Positions 7,785-15,649 of a stretch of DNA of 51,095 nt are shown here, in pieces. Numbering within the stretch: the stretch's first letter is position 1; every line of letters starts with the position of its first letter. The translations under genes and the position numbers were made by a program. The notes beneath the pieces were generated by a model that saw only the letters and a program-made list of their open reading frames with translations, was not told the origin of the DNA and made no database searches. The stretch covers positions 1 through 51,095 of the forward strand of contig JADFOJ010000001.1 of assembly GCA_022562915.1 (NCBI GenBank). The letters are read 5' to 3'. This DNA comes from Planctomycetota bacterium (lineage in GTDB: Bacteria; Planctomycetota; Phycisphaerae; Phycisphaerales; SM1A02).

Positions 7785-8516
7785 CTACAGGCGTGAACGC
7801 GACGCGACCGGGACGGGATCGCCCCGCCTTCGCGGCTCCCGCGTGATCCGGAGAACGGCCTTGACGATCTCGTCGGTGTCCATACGTGCCGGAAGCGCCG
7901 CCCACCGTCCGGTGCGCTCGTTGTCGAACGTCAGAATACCGGCGTGATTGGTCCTGTCGGCGTCGAGGATCGGGTCCGGATCAAAGACGCCGAGCTTGTG
8001 GCGCAGCTCGTCGATCTCGTCGAACTGCCCCGTCAGGTAGACCCAGCCCGGCCCGGCCCCGAAATCGTCGGCGTACGCCTTGAGCACCTCCGGCGTGTCG
8101 ACCTCCGGATCCAGGGTGATCGACAGAATCAGAATATCGGTGCCGACACGGTCGGCCAACTGTTCCTGAATCTTCACGAGCGCACGGGTGGTGGGTGGGC
8201 ACTTGCCCGTGCACTGGGTGTACATGAAGTTGATCAACACGACCCGGTCCTTGACCAGGTCGTCGTAGAAGCGGACCGGCTTGCCGTCCTGCGTGTAGAG
8301 CAGGATGTTGGGAAGATTCCTTCTCATGTGCTCCCTGGCCCGACGGGTGTAGGCACTCTCACGGCCCTGCCCATCCGGCCCCGCCTCCGTAAACCCGCGG
8401 GCCGCGCTCACGGGGCGCCGCTGGGACCCGGCACAGCCGGCCACCAACAGGGCGGGAATGCCGAGCATGACCGCCCGGCGAGCAGGCGAGTGACGCCGTG
8501 CATCATTCGTACACAT
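7785..8516 (-). CDS. SCO1/SenC family lipoprotein (copper chaperone / thiol-disulfide)
   Basis: 243 residues with a lipoprotein signal (RRAVMLGIPALLVAGC, Cys28). Thioredoxin-like fold with the SCO copper site: CTGKC at residues 102-106 and a distal His191 in TNHAG. SCO proteins hand copper to the CuA site of cytochrome oxidase or keep its cysteines reduced. Family hallmarks are all present (VLINFMYTQCTGKCPPTTRAL, ILSITLDPEVDTPEVLKAYA). The start overlaps the end of the multicopper oxidase fragment gene by 14 bases, so it is the last gene of the operon that begins near 11.6 kb. No cytochrome oxidase genes are in the window; the local partner could be the oxidase domain. Confidence 0.9.
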   Translation of the reverse strand: MCTNDARRHSPARRAVMLGIPALLVAGCAGSQRRPVSAARGFTEAGPDGQGRESAYTRRAREHMRRNLPNILLYTQDGKPVRFYDDLVKDRVVLINFMYTQCTGKCPPTTRALVKIQEQLADRVGTDILILSITLDPEVDTPEVLKAYADDFGAGPGWVYLTGQFDEIDELRHKLGVFDPDPILDADRTNHAGILTFDNERTGRWAALPARMDTDEIVKAVLRITREPRRRGDPVPVASRSRL

Positions 8517-9108
8517 GGAAGACTCCCATCATCCGCATGTCTTCGTGTTCGATGTTGTGGCAGTGAAAGACGAACCTGCCGGGGAACGTCCGAAACTTCA
8601 TGAAGACCTCGGCGACCTCGTCGGGTCCCAGCAGGACCGTGTCTTTCTTGGCCGCGTCCTGGGGCTCCAGTGGACGCTCCTTGAGGCTCTGAATCTGGTG
8701 GGCTTCAAGGTGAATGTGAATGGGATGAACCCACCCTCCCGAATCGTTCTCGAGGATCCAGCGCTCGGCCGTGCCGAGATCGGGGTCCGCGTCATCGCGG
8801 TCGGGGTCGAAGAATCGCTCGTTGATCGTCCAGGCGCCGTCCTCGCGGTCGAAGACGAAATGTCTCGTCCGGACAATCTCAGCCGCGGTGATCGGGGTAT
8901 GGGGGCGCAGCGGGTCGCCCGGCTCGATGGTGGCGTCACCGTTGAAGCCGCCTGGGTTCGCAGCCTTGGGGAAGGGTTGCGACGACGGGTTGCCGATGGT
9001 CGGGCCCACGATGAACTTCATCAGGGGCGTACCAGGCGGCGGCGCAAGCATGGCGATCGCCGGCTCAGTGTGCGTCACGGCGTGGCGGCCGATGACTCGA
9101 GCGGTCAT
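8503..9108 (-). CDS. Single C-terminal cupredoxin domain of a multicopper oxidase (truncated)
   Basis: 201 residues corresponding only to the last domain of a CotA/bilirubin-oxidase-like multicopper oxidase. It carries HPIHIHLEAHQI (residues 128-139) and HCHNIEHEDMRMM (182-194), the C-terminal copper motifs, including the HCH of the T1/T3 sites. Domains 1 and 2 with their HxH motifs are absent, so the trinuclear cluster cannot form in the usual way. There is no signal peptide. The ATG at 9108 overlaps the permease stop by 4 bases (ATGA), so it is probably translated. Either this is a 5'-deleted oxidase fused up against the permease gene, or a one-domain copper protein has been retained beside SCO1. 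Confidence 0.75.
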   Translation of the reverse strand: MTARVIGRHAVTHTEPAIAMLAPPPGTPLMKFIVGPTIGNPSSQPFPKAANPGGFNGDATIEPGDPLRPHTPITAAEIVRTRHFVFDREDGAWTINERFFDPDRDDADPDLGTAERWILENDSGGWVHPIHIHLEAHQIQSLKERPLEPQDAAKKDTVLLGPDEVAEVFMKFRTFPGRFVFHCHNIEHEDMRMMGVFHVYE

Positions 9109-10514
9109 CCGAACATCGGCAACACGAACAGCACGTAGACGAGGGCGATGGCCAGTTGCATCAGGGCGAACACCAGCGCCTTGGCCACGAAGCCGGCGAA
9201 CGACAGGTGCAGGCCGTGCTTGTGGATGATCGTCACCGCGACCAGCGTCGAGGCGGACCCGATCGGCGTGATGTTGCCGCCGAGGTTGGCGCCGAAGATG
9301 ACCGCCCACCACAGGATCGAGTCGCCCGGCGTGTCGAGCGCGGCGAGGATCTTGGCGAGCATGGCGGCGAGGGGGATGTTGTCCGTCACCGAGCTGGCCG
9401 CCGCGGCGGCGACCAGGATTGCCCCGGGGCCCGCCACGTCGCCGAGCGCGATGAGCTGTTCGAGGCCCCGGCCGATCAACGCGAGCACCTCGGCGTGCTC
9501 CATGACGCTGATGACCGCGAACAGCGCCGCGAAGAAACCCAGCAGGTCCCAGTCGATCGCCCGGTAGAAGGTGTTCACCTCGTGCTTGTAGCGGATGAGC
9601 ATGACCGCGGCGTACGACAGCGCCACGAACGCCATGCCCAGCTCGTGGACAAAGGGGAGCACCGAGGTAGTTGCGATCGTCAGAATGAAGCACACCAGCA
9701 TCACCGCCGAGAACCAGAAGAACCCGCGGCTCTCGATCGAGTCGTTCTCGTCGAATCCAGAGACCAGGAAGGCGGCCTGGTCGCGCTCGTGGGTGCTCTG
9801 CAGCGGGCGCACGCCGAAGATCCGCCCGCCGAGCCAGATCGTCGCCGCGGTGGCGACCACCACGTACGGGCCCGCCTTGATGAAGAACTCCACGAAGCTG
9901 ATGCCGGCGGTCGTCCCGACGATGATGTTCGGCACCGAGCTGATCAGCGTGAGCAGGCCGCCGACGTTGGTGAGCAGCCCCTCGATGAGCAGGAACCCCA
10001 GGAGCAGTTCGTCACGGCGAAGCTTGCGGAGCGAGACCACCGTCAGCGACCCGACGATGATCATCGCGGTGACGTTGTTGAGCACCGCTGAGAAGATCAC
10101 GGTCATGACGCCGTAGATCCATAGCAGCTTCGCCGGATCGCCCCGGCTCGCCTTGGTGAGGCGGATGGCGATCCACGAGAACAGCCCGCTGCGCGCGATG
10201 ACGTCGACAAACAGCGATGAGCCGAGGATGATCCCGATCACGCCCCAGTCAATCGCCGAGATGAAGACCGGGATCCGCACGTTGTGACCGTCGGGCAGCA
10301 CGACCAGCACCGGGTCGAACGGCATGGGCAGCAGCCACGCCCCCAGCAGCAGGGTCACCATCGCGAACATCCCGACGATCAGCGACTTCTTCGCGTGCAG
10401 GATCTCCTCGAAGGCCAGGCACACGATCATCGCCACCAGGACGGCGGCAAAGAACAGCGTCGTGCCCATCGGCACGGCGGTGCTCTGTTCGGCGGTCGCG
10501 GTCAACAGTGTCAT
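9105..10514 (-). CDS. ArsB/NhaD-type ion permease (SLC13-like superfamily)
   Basis: 469 residues with about a dozen membrane segments. Repeated family motifs are visible: SAVLNNVTAMIIV in the first half and SSVTDNIPLAAMLAKIL plus GANLGGNITPIGSASTLVAV in the second, the inverted-repeat hallmarks of the ArsB/NhaD/P-protein group. Members exchange Na+ for H+ or export arsenite; which ion is moved here cannot be read from sequence, and no arsenic genes (arsR, arsC) are nearby. It sits between the Usp-like gene (25-base gap) and the oxidase fragment (4-base overlap), so it is central in a five-gene operon. Confidence 0.88.
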   Translation of the reverse strand: MTLLTATAEQSTAVPMGTTLFFAAVLVAMIVCLAFEEILHAKKSLIVGMFAMVTLLLGAWLLPMPFDPVLVVLPDGHNVRIPVFISAIDWGVIGIILGSSLFVDVIARSGLFSWIAIRLTKASRGDPAKLLWIYGVMTVIFSAVLNNVTAMIIVGSLTVVSLRKLRRDELLLGFLLIEGLLTNVGGLLTLISSVPNIIVGTTAGISFVEFFIKAGPYVVVATAATIWLGGRIFGVRPLQSTHERDQAAFLVSGFDENDSIESRGFFWFSAVMLVCFILTIATTSVLPFVHELGMAFVALSYAAVMLIRYKHEVNTFYRAIDWDLLGFFAALFAVISVMEHAEVLALIGRGLEQLIALGDVAGPGAILVAAAAASSVTDNIPLAAMLAKILAALDTPGDSILWWAVIFGANLGGNITPIGSASTLVAVTIIHKHGLHLSFAGFVAKALVFALMQLAIALVYVLFVLPMFG

Positions 10515-10539
10515 GCCAGGTACTTCGTGCCTTCTTCCA

Positions 10540-11388
10540 TCACAACAGCAACAACGGGATGTCTCGCAACTCGACGCACAGCGGATAGGCCAGGCCGTGC
10601 ATGGCCAGTTGATCGTTATCCTTGGTGTTCAGCATGAGCAGGTCGACCTGGCGCTGCTCGACGAGCCGGCGGTACTCCGAGAGCCGCCGGCCGATCGCGA
10701 CGACGGCCTCGACCTCGAGGTCCACGCCCGCCTCGGCGAGACCGCGGCGGCACGACTCGATGTAGTCGGCGGGTTCCCTGAGCAGTTGCCGGCGGATCTT
10801 CTCCCGCGCGACGTCGGTGTCCAGTTCGGGGATCCGGGAGATCACCCCGAGGTATCGCTCGAAGGTCGATTCGTCCTCGACGTGGGCGAGGATCAGCCGG
10901 CCGCCCGGCGCGGTGAACCGCGCGGCCCGGTTGACCAGCGCGTGATCGCCGGTCAGGTGATCGGTGATCGCCATGACCATGTCGGTGTCCTGCAGCGCGT
11001 GGGCGGCGTGCTCGGCGTCCGGGTGGGGCAGGACAAGGATCGGGTGCGCCGTCGCCTGCGTGAGGACCTCGACGTACTCGCCGAGGGTGAACGGATCCTG
11101 CCACTGGCTCGTGTGCAGGTGCCGGTAGGTGCAGACCAGGTCGGGTTGCGCCGCATCGACGACGCCCAGCAGGTCGCCGACGGTCTCGAACTCGCCGCCG
11201 GTAGTCACGGTGACCCTTGGCTCGGTGAGCACGCTCAGAAAGCCGCGGACGGTGTCGGCGAACCGGTTCGCATCGGCATCCGGAAGGTCGGTCACCACGA
11301 GCATCGACTCAACCTCGACGGGCTGATACACGAAGACCGCCTTGTCGGCCGACCGAAAGAAACTCTCGAACTGATCGATGTCCGTCAT
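10540..11388 (-). CDS. Universal stress protein-like, two degenerate Usp domains
   Basis: 282 residues from ATG 11388. Two alpha/beta units are seen, roughly 20-130 and 140-282: AVFVYQPVEVESMLVVTDL...DLVCTYRH, then DMVMAITDHLTGDHALVNRAARF...RLILAHVEDES...VDLLMLNTKDNDQ. The order fits a tandem Usp protein. The ATP-binding G-x2-G-x9-G-S/T signature is not evident in either half, so this may be a non-nucleotide-binding member. It is placed directly before the ion permease, a common pairing in which the Usp protein is thought to tune the transporter. The frame opens further upstream, but that part overlaps the small basic protein gene; the ATG used lacks a strong ribosome site. Confidence 0.75.
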   Translation of the reverse strand: MTDIDQFESFFRSADKAVFVYQPVEVESMLVVTDLPDADANRFADTVRGFLSVLTEPRVTVTTGGEFETVGDLLGVVDAAQPDLVCTYRHLHTSQWQDPFTLGEYVEVLTQATAHPILVLPHPDAEHAAHALQDTDMVMAITDHLTGDHALVNRAARFTAPGGRLILAHVEDESTFERYLGVISRIPELDTDVAREKIRRQLLREPADYIESCRRGLAEAGVDLEVEAVVAIGRRLSEYRRLVEQRQVDLLMLNTKDNDQLAMHGLAYPLCVELRDIPLLLL

Positions 11389-11407
11389 GAAAAGGGAGCG
11401 GTGCTGC

Positions 11408-11587
11408 TCACTTGCGCGGCTTCCGCTTCTTGTATGAATGCCGAGGGGAGACGGTCTTGGTCGAGCCCTTGGTTTTCGCCTTCTCGCGTGTACCCGGCTC
11501 GGTGCCGACCGGTGGCGTCGGGTTCGCTCCCCCGCGAGCGAATGGTTCCTTGACACCCCTGCTCCCTGGTTTTCGTTCGGTTGACAT
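11408..11587 (-). CDS. Small basic Lys/Arg-rich protein (59 aa)
   Basis: A short frame with ATG at 11587, preceded by AAGGA 8 bases upstream. The peptide begins MSTERKPGSRGVKEPF, has a Pro/Gly-rich middle and ends in SYKKRKPRK. It is strongly basic, without membrane segments or cysteines, and is probably disordered. The stop is 20 bases before the Usp-like start, so it looks like the leading gene of the Usp-permease-oxidase-SCO1 operon. I do not recognise a family. A nucleic-acid-binding role would fit its charge but is only a guess. Confidence 0.55.
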   Translation of the reverse strand: MSTERKPGSRGVKEPFARGGANPTPPVGTEPGTREKAKTKGSTKTVSPRHSYKKRKPRK

Positions 11588-11650
11588 TGTCCTGTTTCCT
11601 TACCGGCGGTCTGGTGTGGCTGACGTATGCCCGGAACGCCTCCGCCGTAC

Positions 11651-11927
11651 GGTTGGCCCGCACGTGGGCTCGACGGCAGCGACTCGATTGCAGGGTGACG
11701 ATAGGCGATCTGCGGGAGCGGAGTCAGGTACCTTCGCCGGCGGCCAGGCGCTCGAGCCTTTCGAGCCGTTGCTCGATCTGAAGCAGCTTGTGGATGATGA
11801 TGACGTGGGTCTTCCTGGCGTCGATCCCCACGGGGCTGTCTTCGCTGACGATCAGCTCTTCGATCTCACTGTAGTCCGATGGGGAAATCTCCGGATCCAT
11901 GTGGGCAACGATACCAGAGATGCTCAC
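11651..11927 (-). repeat. Duplicated cassette, copy 2 (with small gene)
   Basis: Related along its full length to 2762-3041, including about 70 bases 3' of the stop codon. In this copy the flank upstream of the gene changes into the palindromic repeat array within about 50 bases. Confidence 0.75.
11724..11927 (-). CDS. Small conserved acidic protein, paralogue 2
   Basis: 67 residues, the twin of the protein at 2835-3041. The shared block is SPVGIDARKTH followed by IIIH and LLQIE, with a C-terminal charged helix (QRLERLERLAAGEGT). GTG at 11927 is used because the position is conserved between copies; an ATG nine codons in is the alternative. Differences between the paralogues are mostly conservative, and the core from SPVGID to LLQIE is the most constant part, so that is probably the functional surface. 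Function unknown; no partner gene is shared between the two loci. Confidence 0.68.
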   Translation of the reverse strand: MSISGIVAHMDPEISPSDYSEIEELIVSEDSPVGIDARKTHVIIIHKLLQIEQRLERLERLAAGEGT

Positions 11928-11974
11928 GGGCTGCCGGAGAACGCTCCGTTCGAGCGACATCGGCCGTAGTGCGA

Positions 11975-12030
11975 CGCCCGCCCACGGGCGAACTCGTCCG
12001 CCTGCGGCGGACTCGTTCGACCGTGCCACC
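11975..12030. repeat. Palindromic element, right half
   Basis: GCCCACGGGCGAACTCG, then the hairpin GTCCGCC-TGC-GGCGGAC, then TTCGACCGTGCCACC. This is the right half of the ~110-bp family seen whole at 13247-13356 and 45135-45247. It opens the array that lies between the small gene and the toxin-antitoxin pair. Confidence 0.8.
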
Positions 12031-12049
12031 CTGCGCCGGCGACTCCGGG

Positions 12050-12271
12050 ATGGCACGGTTGACGACGCGCAGTCCTCCTGCGGCGGATCGGCCGTGGTTG
12101 GGCGCCGCTCCACGGCCGAACTCGCTTTGCGAGTTCAACCGTGCCACACCATGCGCTCGGATGGCACGGTTGACGACGCGCAGTCCTCCTGCGGCGGATC
12201 GGCCGTGGTTGGGCGCCGCTCCACGGCCGAACTCGCTTCGCGAGTTCAACCGTGCCACACCACGCGCTCGG
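12050..12271. repeat. Two tandem 111-bp palindromic repeats
   Basis: Copies at 12050-12160 and 12161-12271 differ at about two or three positions. Each holds an outer inverted repeat TGGCACGGTTGA/TCAACCGTGCCA, an inner 8-bp stem GGCCGTGG/CCACGGCC, and a second hairpin GAACTCGC-TT[T/C]-GCGAGTTC. Open frames across them give repetitive peptides in several frames and no ribosome sites, so they are not coding. Confidence 0.9.
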
Positions 12272-12346
12272 GTGGCACGGTCGACGGAGTCCGCCGGAGG
12301 CGGACAACGTCGCCCGTGACGCGACGCCCGAGAGCGGGCACCGCGC
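12271..12346. repeat. Palindromic element, left half
   Basis: Starts GGTGGCACGGTCGACGGAG, continues with the hairpin GTCCGCC-GGA-GGCGGAC and CGTCGCCCGTGACGCGACG. It matches the left half of the complete element at 13247-13356 and closes the array. Confidence 0.78.
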
Positions 12347-12513
12347 CAAGAAGTTCGTCCCGAAAAATGGGCCGGCCGGCCGGCGACCTGCTCGGGCGCG
12401 ATGTACGCAGGTGTCCCCGTCCGGACCGAACGGTTTCCGCCCTTGACCGGTTCAGGGAGGACCAGATACCCAGAATGATGTTGAAGAAACCCTATCCCGA
12501 CCGCGACTAGTAA

Positions 12514-12537
12514 CGTACAATATGTACACTTTGTACG
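12514..12537 (+). promoter_or_regulatory. Inverted-repeat operator and -10 box before the toxin-antitoxin genes
   Basis: Perfect inverted repeat CGTACAA-N10-TTGTACG in an AT-rich patch that contrasts with the GC-rich surroundings. A TACAAT (12516-12521) inside it resembles a -10 box. The position 54 bases before the antitoxin ATG fits autorepression by the antitoxin, as in other Phd/YefM systems. Confidence 0.6.
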
Positions 12538-12590
12538 CCTCGGTCGCGATTTGGGCCGATGTACCGCTTGGCAACCCGGGAGCAACAGCC

Positions 12591-12842
12591 ATGGCCACGA
12601 TTCCTGCGAGTATCCCCGTTGGGCAGCTTCGGGGACACCTCTCCGACGTCACTGATGAGGTCGCGCGAGGGCGGCGCTTCGTCGTGACTCGCAACAACAA
12701 GCCTCGCATGGCACTCGTGCCGATCGCCGACCTTGAGCTTCTGAAGGCGATCGAGGACTCGGCGGATCTCAAGGCCATCAGAAAGCGTGCCAAAGAGCCG
12801 ACTACCCCTTGGGATGACGTAAAGTCGAAGCTTGGCCTCTAA
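12591..12842 (+). CDS. Phd/YefM-family antitoxin
   Basis: 83 residues from ATG 12591, chosen for GGGAG 8 bases upstream; an in-frame ATG at 12522 lies within the operator and is unlikely. The N-terminal half has the Phd/YefM DNA-binding pattern (IPVGQLRGHLSDVTDEVARGRRFVVTRNNKPRMALVPIADLELL). The C-terminal tail (DDVKSKLGL) would be the disordered toxin-binding part. It probably neutralises the RelE/ParE-like toxin encoded next with an 11-base overlap, and represses the pair through the inverted repeat at 12514-12537. The pair is flanked on both sides by palindromic repeats. Confidence 0.85.
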   Translation: MATIPASIPVGQLRGHLSDVTDEVARGRRFVVTRNNKPRMALVPIADLELLKAIEDSADLKAIRKRAKEPTTPWDDVKSKLGL

Positions 12843-13152
12843 GCGACCGAAGAAGCGCCCACGCAAGAAGACCGGTAGTCCAGCTCGATCAAAGCGGTAC
12901 GACATTGAGGTAAAGCGGTCAGCTGAGAGGGAACTCACAAAGCTCGCTGCGGATGTCCAACAGCGGATCACCGCCGCGATCGACAGACTGAGAACCTCGC
13001 CGCGGCCACGACACTCAGAAAAGCTGGAAGGCGCAGACGATCGGCGACGGATCCGAGTCGGCGACTGGCGAGTCGTCTACACGATCATGAAATCCGTCCT
13101 GGTCATCCAGATCATTCGGATTCGACATCGCCGCGACGTCTATCGGCGGTAG
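12832..13152 (+). CDS. RelE/ParE-family toxin
   Basis: 106 residues, TTG start overlapping the antitoxin end by 11 bases. The fold signature is clear: KRYDIEVKRSAERELTKLA, a helix pair (DVQQRITAAIDRL), then KLEGADDRRRIRVGDWRVVYTI and the final strand with IRHRRDVYRR. The R-x-R-V-G-x-W-R-V-V-Y motif and C-terminal H-R-x-x-V-Y-R are those of mRNA-cleaving RelE toxins rather than gyrase-targeting ParE, though the two cannot be separated with certainty. The first 20 residues are a very basic extension (KRPKKRPRKK), longer than usual. Expected to cut mRNA at the ribosome when free of antitoxin. Confidence 0.85.
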   Translation: MASKRPKKRPRKKTGSPARSKRYDIEVKRSAERELTKLAADVQQRITAAIDRLRTSPRPRHSEKLEGADDRRRIRVGDWRVVYTIMKSVLVIQIIRIRHRRDVYRR

Positions 13153-13246
13153 AGCGTCCCCGGTCCATATGTAACGCTCTGCGTGGGCTGCATCCACGCG
13201 CAGCGGCGTCGGCCGTGGTTGGGCATCGCTCCACGCCACGCGCTCG

Positions 13247-13356
13247 GGTGGCACGGTCGCCGGAGTCCGCCGGAGGCGGACGAAGTCGCCCGTGGTGCGA
13301 CGCCCGCCCACGGGCGAACTCGTCCGCCTGCGGCGGACTCGCTCGACCGTGCCACC
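13247..13356. repeat. Complete ~110-bp palindromic element
   Basis: Bounded by a perfect 13-bp inverted repeat GGTGGCACGGTCG/CGACCGTGCCACC. Inside, both arms carry GTCCGCC..GGCGGAC hairpins and a central CGCCCGTGG/CCACGGGCG pairing. A further related piece (GGCCGTGGTTGGGCATCGCTCC) lies just to the left at 13210-13232. It lies between the convergent toxin gene and aceA and could end transcription of both. Confidence 0.88.
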
Positions 13357-13387
13357 CGGAGCGTTCGTGATGCGCACGGCCCCGGCG

Positions 13388-15649
13388 TTACGGATGCCGC
13401 TTCCGGATCAGCTCCCGCAGGGCGACCTGGTCCGGGGCGAGCAATGCCTTGATGCACTCGGCGTTGACGTCGGCGACGATGATGTCGCCGACCTCGTCGT
13501 GGACGTCGCTGAAGATGCCGTGGGCCTTCATCTTCTGCGTCTGGTAGTGGTTGTCCTCGGTCGGGCTCACGTAGTGCACCGAGACGGTCTTGTAGCGGTG
13601 GATCAGGTACAGGTGGATCAACGTCATCAGGCGCTTCTTGCGCAGGGCCGTATCGAACGTGTTCTGGTCGCGAATCGAGAGGATCGTCCTTGCCCGCCGG
13701 TCCTTGATCGAGTCGAAGATGACGTTGGCGAGTGTTTCGTTCGCGTCGTTGAGGACTTGTAATTCCAGCAGGTCGGATCCCGCCGTGTGCGGCCGCAGGG
13801 CGACGCGCAGGGGGCGCGGGATGTTGTAATGCGCCGTCCAGAATTCGAGCCAGCCCTCCAGGAGTTTCGGCGGCACCTCGGTCTGGACCAGGTGCTGGGC
13901 GTGCGTCGAGCCCTTGCCCATCGCCTGGGTGGTCGCGGTGCGACCGGAGACCGCCATCAACGCGGCGTCGGCGCGCGGTCCGCCCACGAGCGCCTGCGGC
14001 GTCCGGTAGGGCGAGTCGAGCAACCTGAACTTCCGCTGGAGCCGCGCCAGCGCCAGCATGCCGTCCTGCCGCAGTGCCGTCGCGAACTCCTCGGCGGCGA
14101 GGCCGTCGATCTGGTGACCACCGTACGTAATGAAATTGAAGACGTACCCCAGCGTGCCGAGCTGCTGGGGAAAGTCCCGGATCTCCTCGTCGCTCATGCC
14201 GGTCGTGTCCCAGTTGAACGACGGCGAGAGGTTGTAGGCGAGCAGCTTGCCGGGGAACTCGTCGTGGATCGCCTCGGCGAACTTCGCGGCGTCCGCCAGG
14301 TTGGCGGTCTTCGTCTCCATCCAGAGAATATCCGCGAACGGCGCCGCCGCCAGCGACTTGGAGATCGCGTAGTCGATGCCGCTCTCTATCTGGTAATAGC
14401 CCTCGGGCGTCTTGGCGAGTTCGCAATCCCAGGTGACGTTCACGCCCATCGCCCCGGCCTTCCCGCGCGCGTCGTGCAACGATGCCCGGGTGGCGAAGGC
14501 CAGCCACTCGTCAACGGTCATATCGACGCTCTCACCCTCGTCGCGGCGGAACTCGATGACGTCGGCGACGGCCTGGGCGTAGGTCTTGAGGCCGGCCTCG
14601 GCCTGCCACGCCTCGAGATAGCGCGTGGTGATCGCGTCCAGTACCGGGTCGACGCTCGATTCGCCGTTTCGTGTGAGAGCCGTCACGCCATCGGCCAGGA
14701 GCGACCCCAGACCGGCCCGGTCGAGCCACGCCGACGCGTCGAGGTACTCGGTGTCGGAGACGGCGAAGACCAGGTGCCCGCGAACGTCATCGACGCCGGC
14801 ATCGAAGAAGCGCTTCAAGATCGCGAGGTACCCGATCTTGTAGCTCGGCAGCTCGATGCTGGTGGCCCCCAGAATGAAGGGTTGATCTCGCTCGTCGCCG
14901 CGCCCCTCCAGGAACGTGGCCGACTCCGCATCGGTCCGCGCCACGACGATGCCGGGCACCCGCATGACGTCCAGTTGGAAGCGGGCCGCGTTGAGCCGGC
15001 TGATCTGCTCGTACTGGCTGACGAGCACCTTGCCGCCCTGGTGGCCGCACTTCTTGGCCCCGGGCTTCTGGTCCTCGATGTGATACCCCGGCACGCCGAC
15101 CTCGACGAACCTCCGGATGAGACTCCTGACATGTGCCTCACCGCCGTGACCCGTATCCGCGTCGGCAATGACAAACGGCCGGTAGTCGATCTCCGGTGAC
15201 TCACCGCGCTGCTGCTCGGTCATCCGGGCGCGGGCGAAGCGCTGGTTGCGATCCGCCGTCACCAGGGCACGGACCAGCGGCGCGGCCTCGTCGGGGACCT
15301 GGCTGAGCGGATAGCTCGCCAGGTCCGGCCCCGGATCCTCGCTCAACGAACCCTTTGCAGAAGTAGCCCAGCCTCCAAGATAGATCGCCTCGATGCCCGC
15401 CCGCTTCATGGCGACTGCCTGGCCGGGCGAGTAGGGACCGAAGGTCGTGATCGCCCGCCCCAGCGCAGACAGTTCCTGCAACCGGGCGTAGAACCCCTCG
15501 GCGGCCGTCCTGGCCACCGTGAAATCACTGTCGAAGGTGCCCCGTTGCTCGACGACCTGACGCGCCGCGTACGGCCGGAGGAGTCCATCGAAACGCGCGC
15601 TCGCCATCCACTGGGCGGTCTCGGTAACCTCCTGCTCGAAGGACTTCAT
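13388..15649 (-). CDS. aceA: Isocitrate lyase, long form
   Basis: 753 residues from ATG 15649 (GAGAGG 8 bases upstream). It splits isocitrate into succinate and glyoxylate, the first step of the glyoxylate bypass. The catalytic KKCGH loop and its flank ([19 protein letters not shown]) are intact, as are [15 protein letters not shown] residues ([19 protein letters not shown]) and WxETKTAxL. Length matches the long (~760 aa) AceA subgroup known from actinobacteria rather than the ~430 aa enterobacterial form; the extra part is the mid-protein insertion and C-terminal region after residue ~580. Its start overlaps the aceB stop by 4 bases (ATGA), so the two bypass enzymes are translationally coupled. 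Confidence 0.95.
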   Translation of the reverse strand: MKSFEQEVTETAQWMASARFDGLLRPYAARQVVEQRGTFDSDFTVARTAAEGFYARLQELSALGRAITTFGPYSPGQAVAMKRAGIEAIYLGGWATSAKGSLSEDPGPDLASYPLSQVPDEAAPLVRALVTADRNQRFARARMTEQQRGESPEIDYRPFVIADADTGHGGEAHVRSLIRRFVEVGVPGYHIEDQKPGAKKCGHQGGKVLVSQYEQISRLNAARFQLDVMRVPGIVVARTDAESATFLEGRGDERDQPFILGATSIELPSYKIGYLAILKRFFDAGVDDVRGHLVFAVSDTEYLDASAWLDRAGLGSLLADGVTALTRNGESSVDPVLDAITTRYLEAWQAEAGLKTYAQAVADVIEFRRDEGESVDMTVDEWLAFATRASLHDARGKAGAMGVNVTWDCELAKTPEGYYQIESGIDYAISKSLAAAPFADILWMETKTANLADAAKFAEAIHDEFPGKLLAYNLSPSFNWDTTGMSDEEIRDFPQQLGTLGYVFNFITYGGHQIDGLAAEEFATALRQDGMLALARLQRKFRLLDSPYRTPQALVGGPRADAALMAVSGRTATTQAMGKGSTHAQHLVQTEVPPKLLEGWLEFWTAHYNIPRPLRVALRPHTAGSDLLELQVLNDANETLANVIFDSIKDRRARTILSIRDQNTFDTALRKKRLMTLIHLYLIHRYKTVSVHYVSPTEDNHYQTQKMKAHGIFSDVHDEVGDIIVADVNAECIKALLAPDQVALRELIRKRHP

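Noticed and set aside
9109..9693. Upstream extension of the multicopper oxidase frame
   Set aside because: It is a shadow of the permease gene in another frame; the real start is the ATG that overlaps the permease stop.
9156..10091. Plus-strand 311-codon frame opposite the permease
   Set aside because: Asp/Arg/His-rich antisense peptide with no domain; typical GC-shadow of a membrane protein gene.
12050..12346. Possible CRISPR array
   Set aside because: Only two direct copies of 111 bp with no variable spacers and no cas genes; the units are long palindromes.
11866..12585. 239-codon minus-strand frame across the repeat array with repeated peptides
   Set aside because: Its repeats merely mirror the 111-bp DNA palindromes; no ribosome site, and the same DNA is open in several frames.
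12522..12590. Longer antitoxin starting at the upstream in-frame ATG
   Set aside because: That ATG lies in the operator/-10 region; the inner ATG at 12591 has a ribosome site and matches family length.
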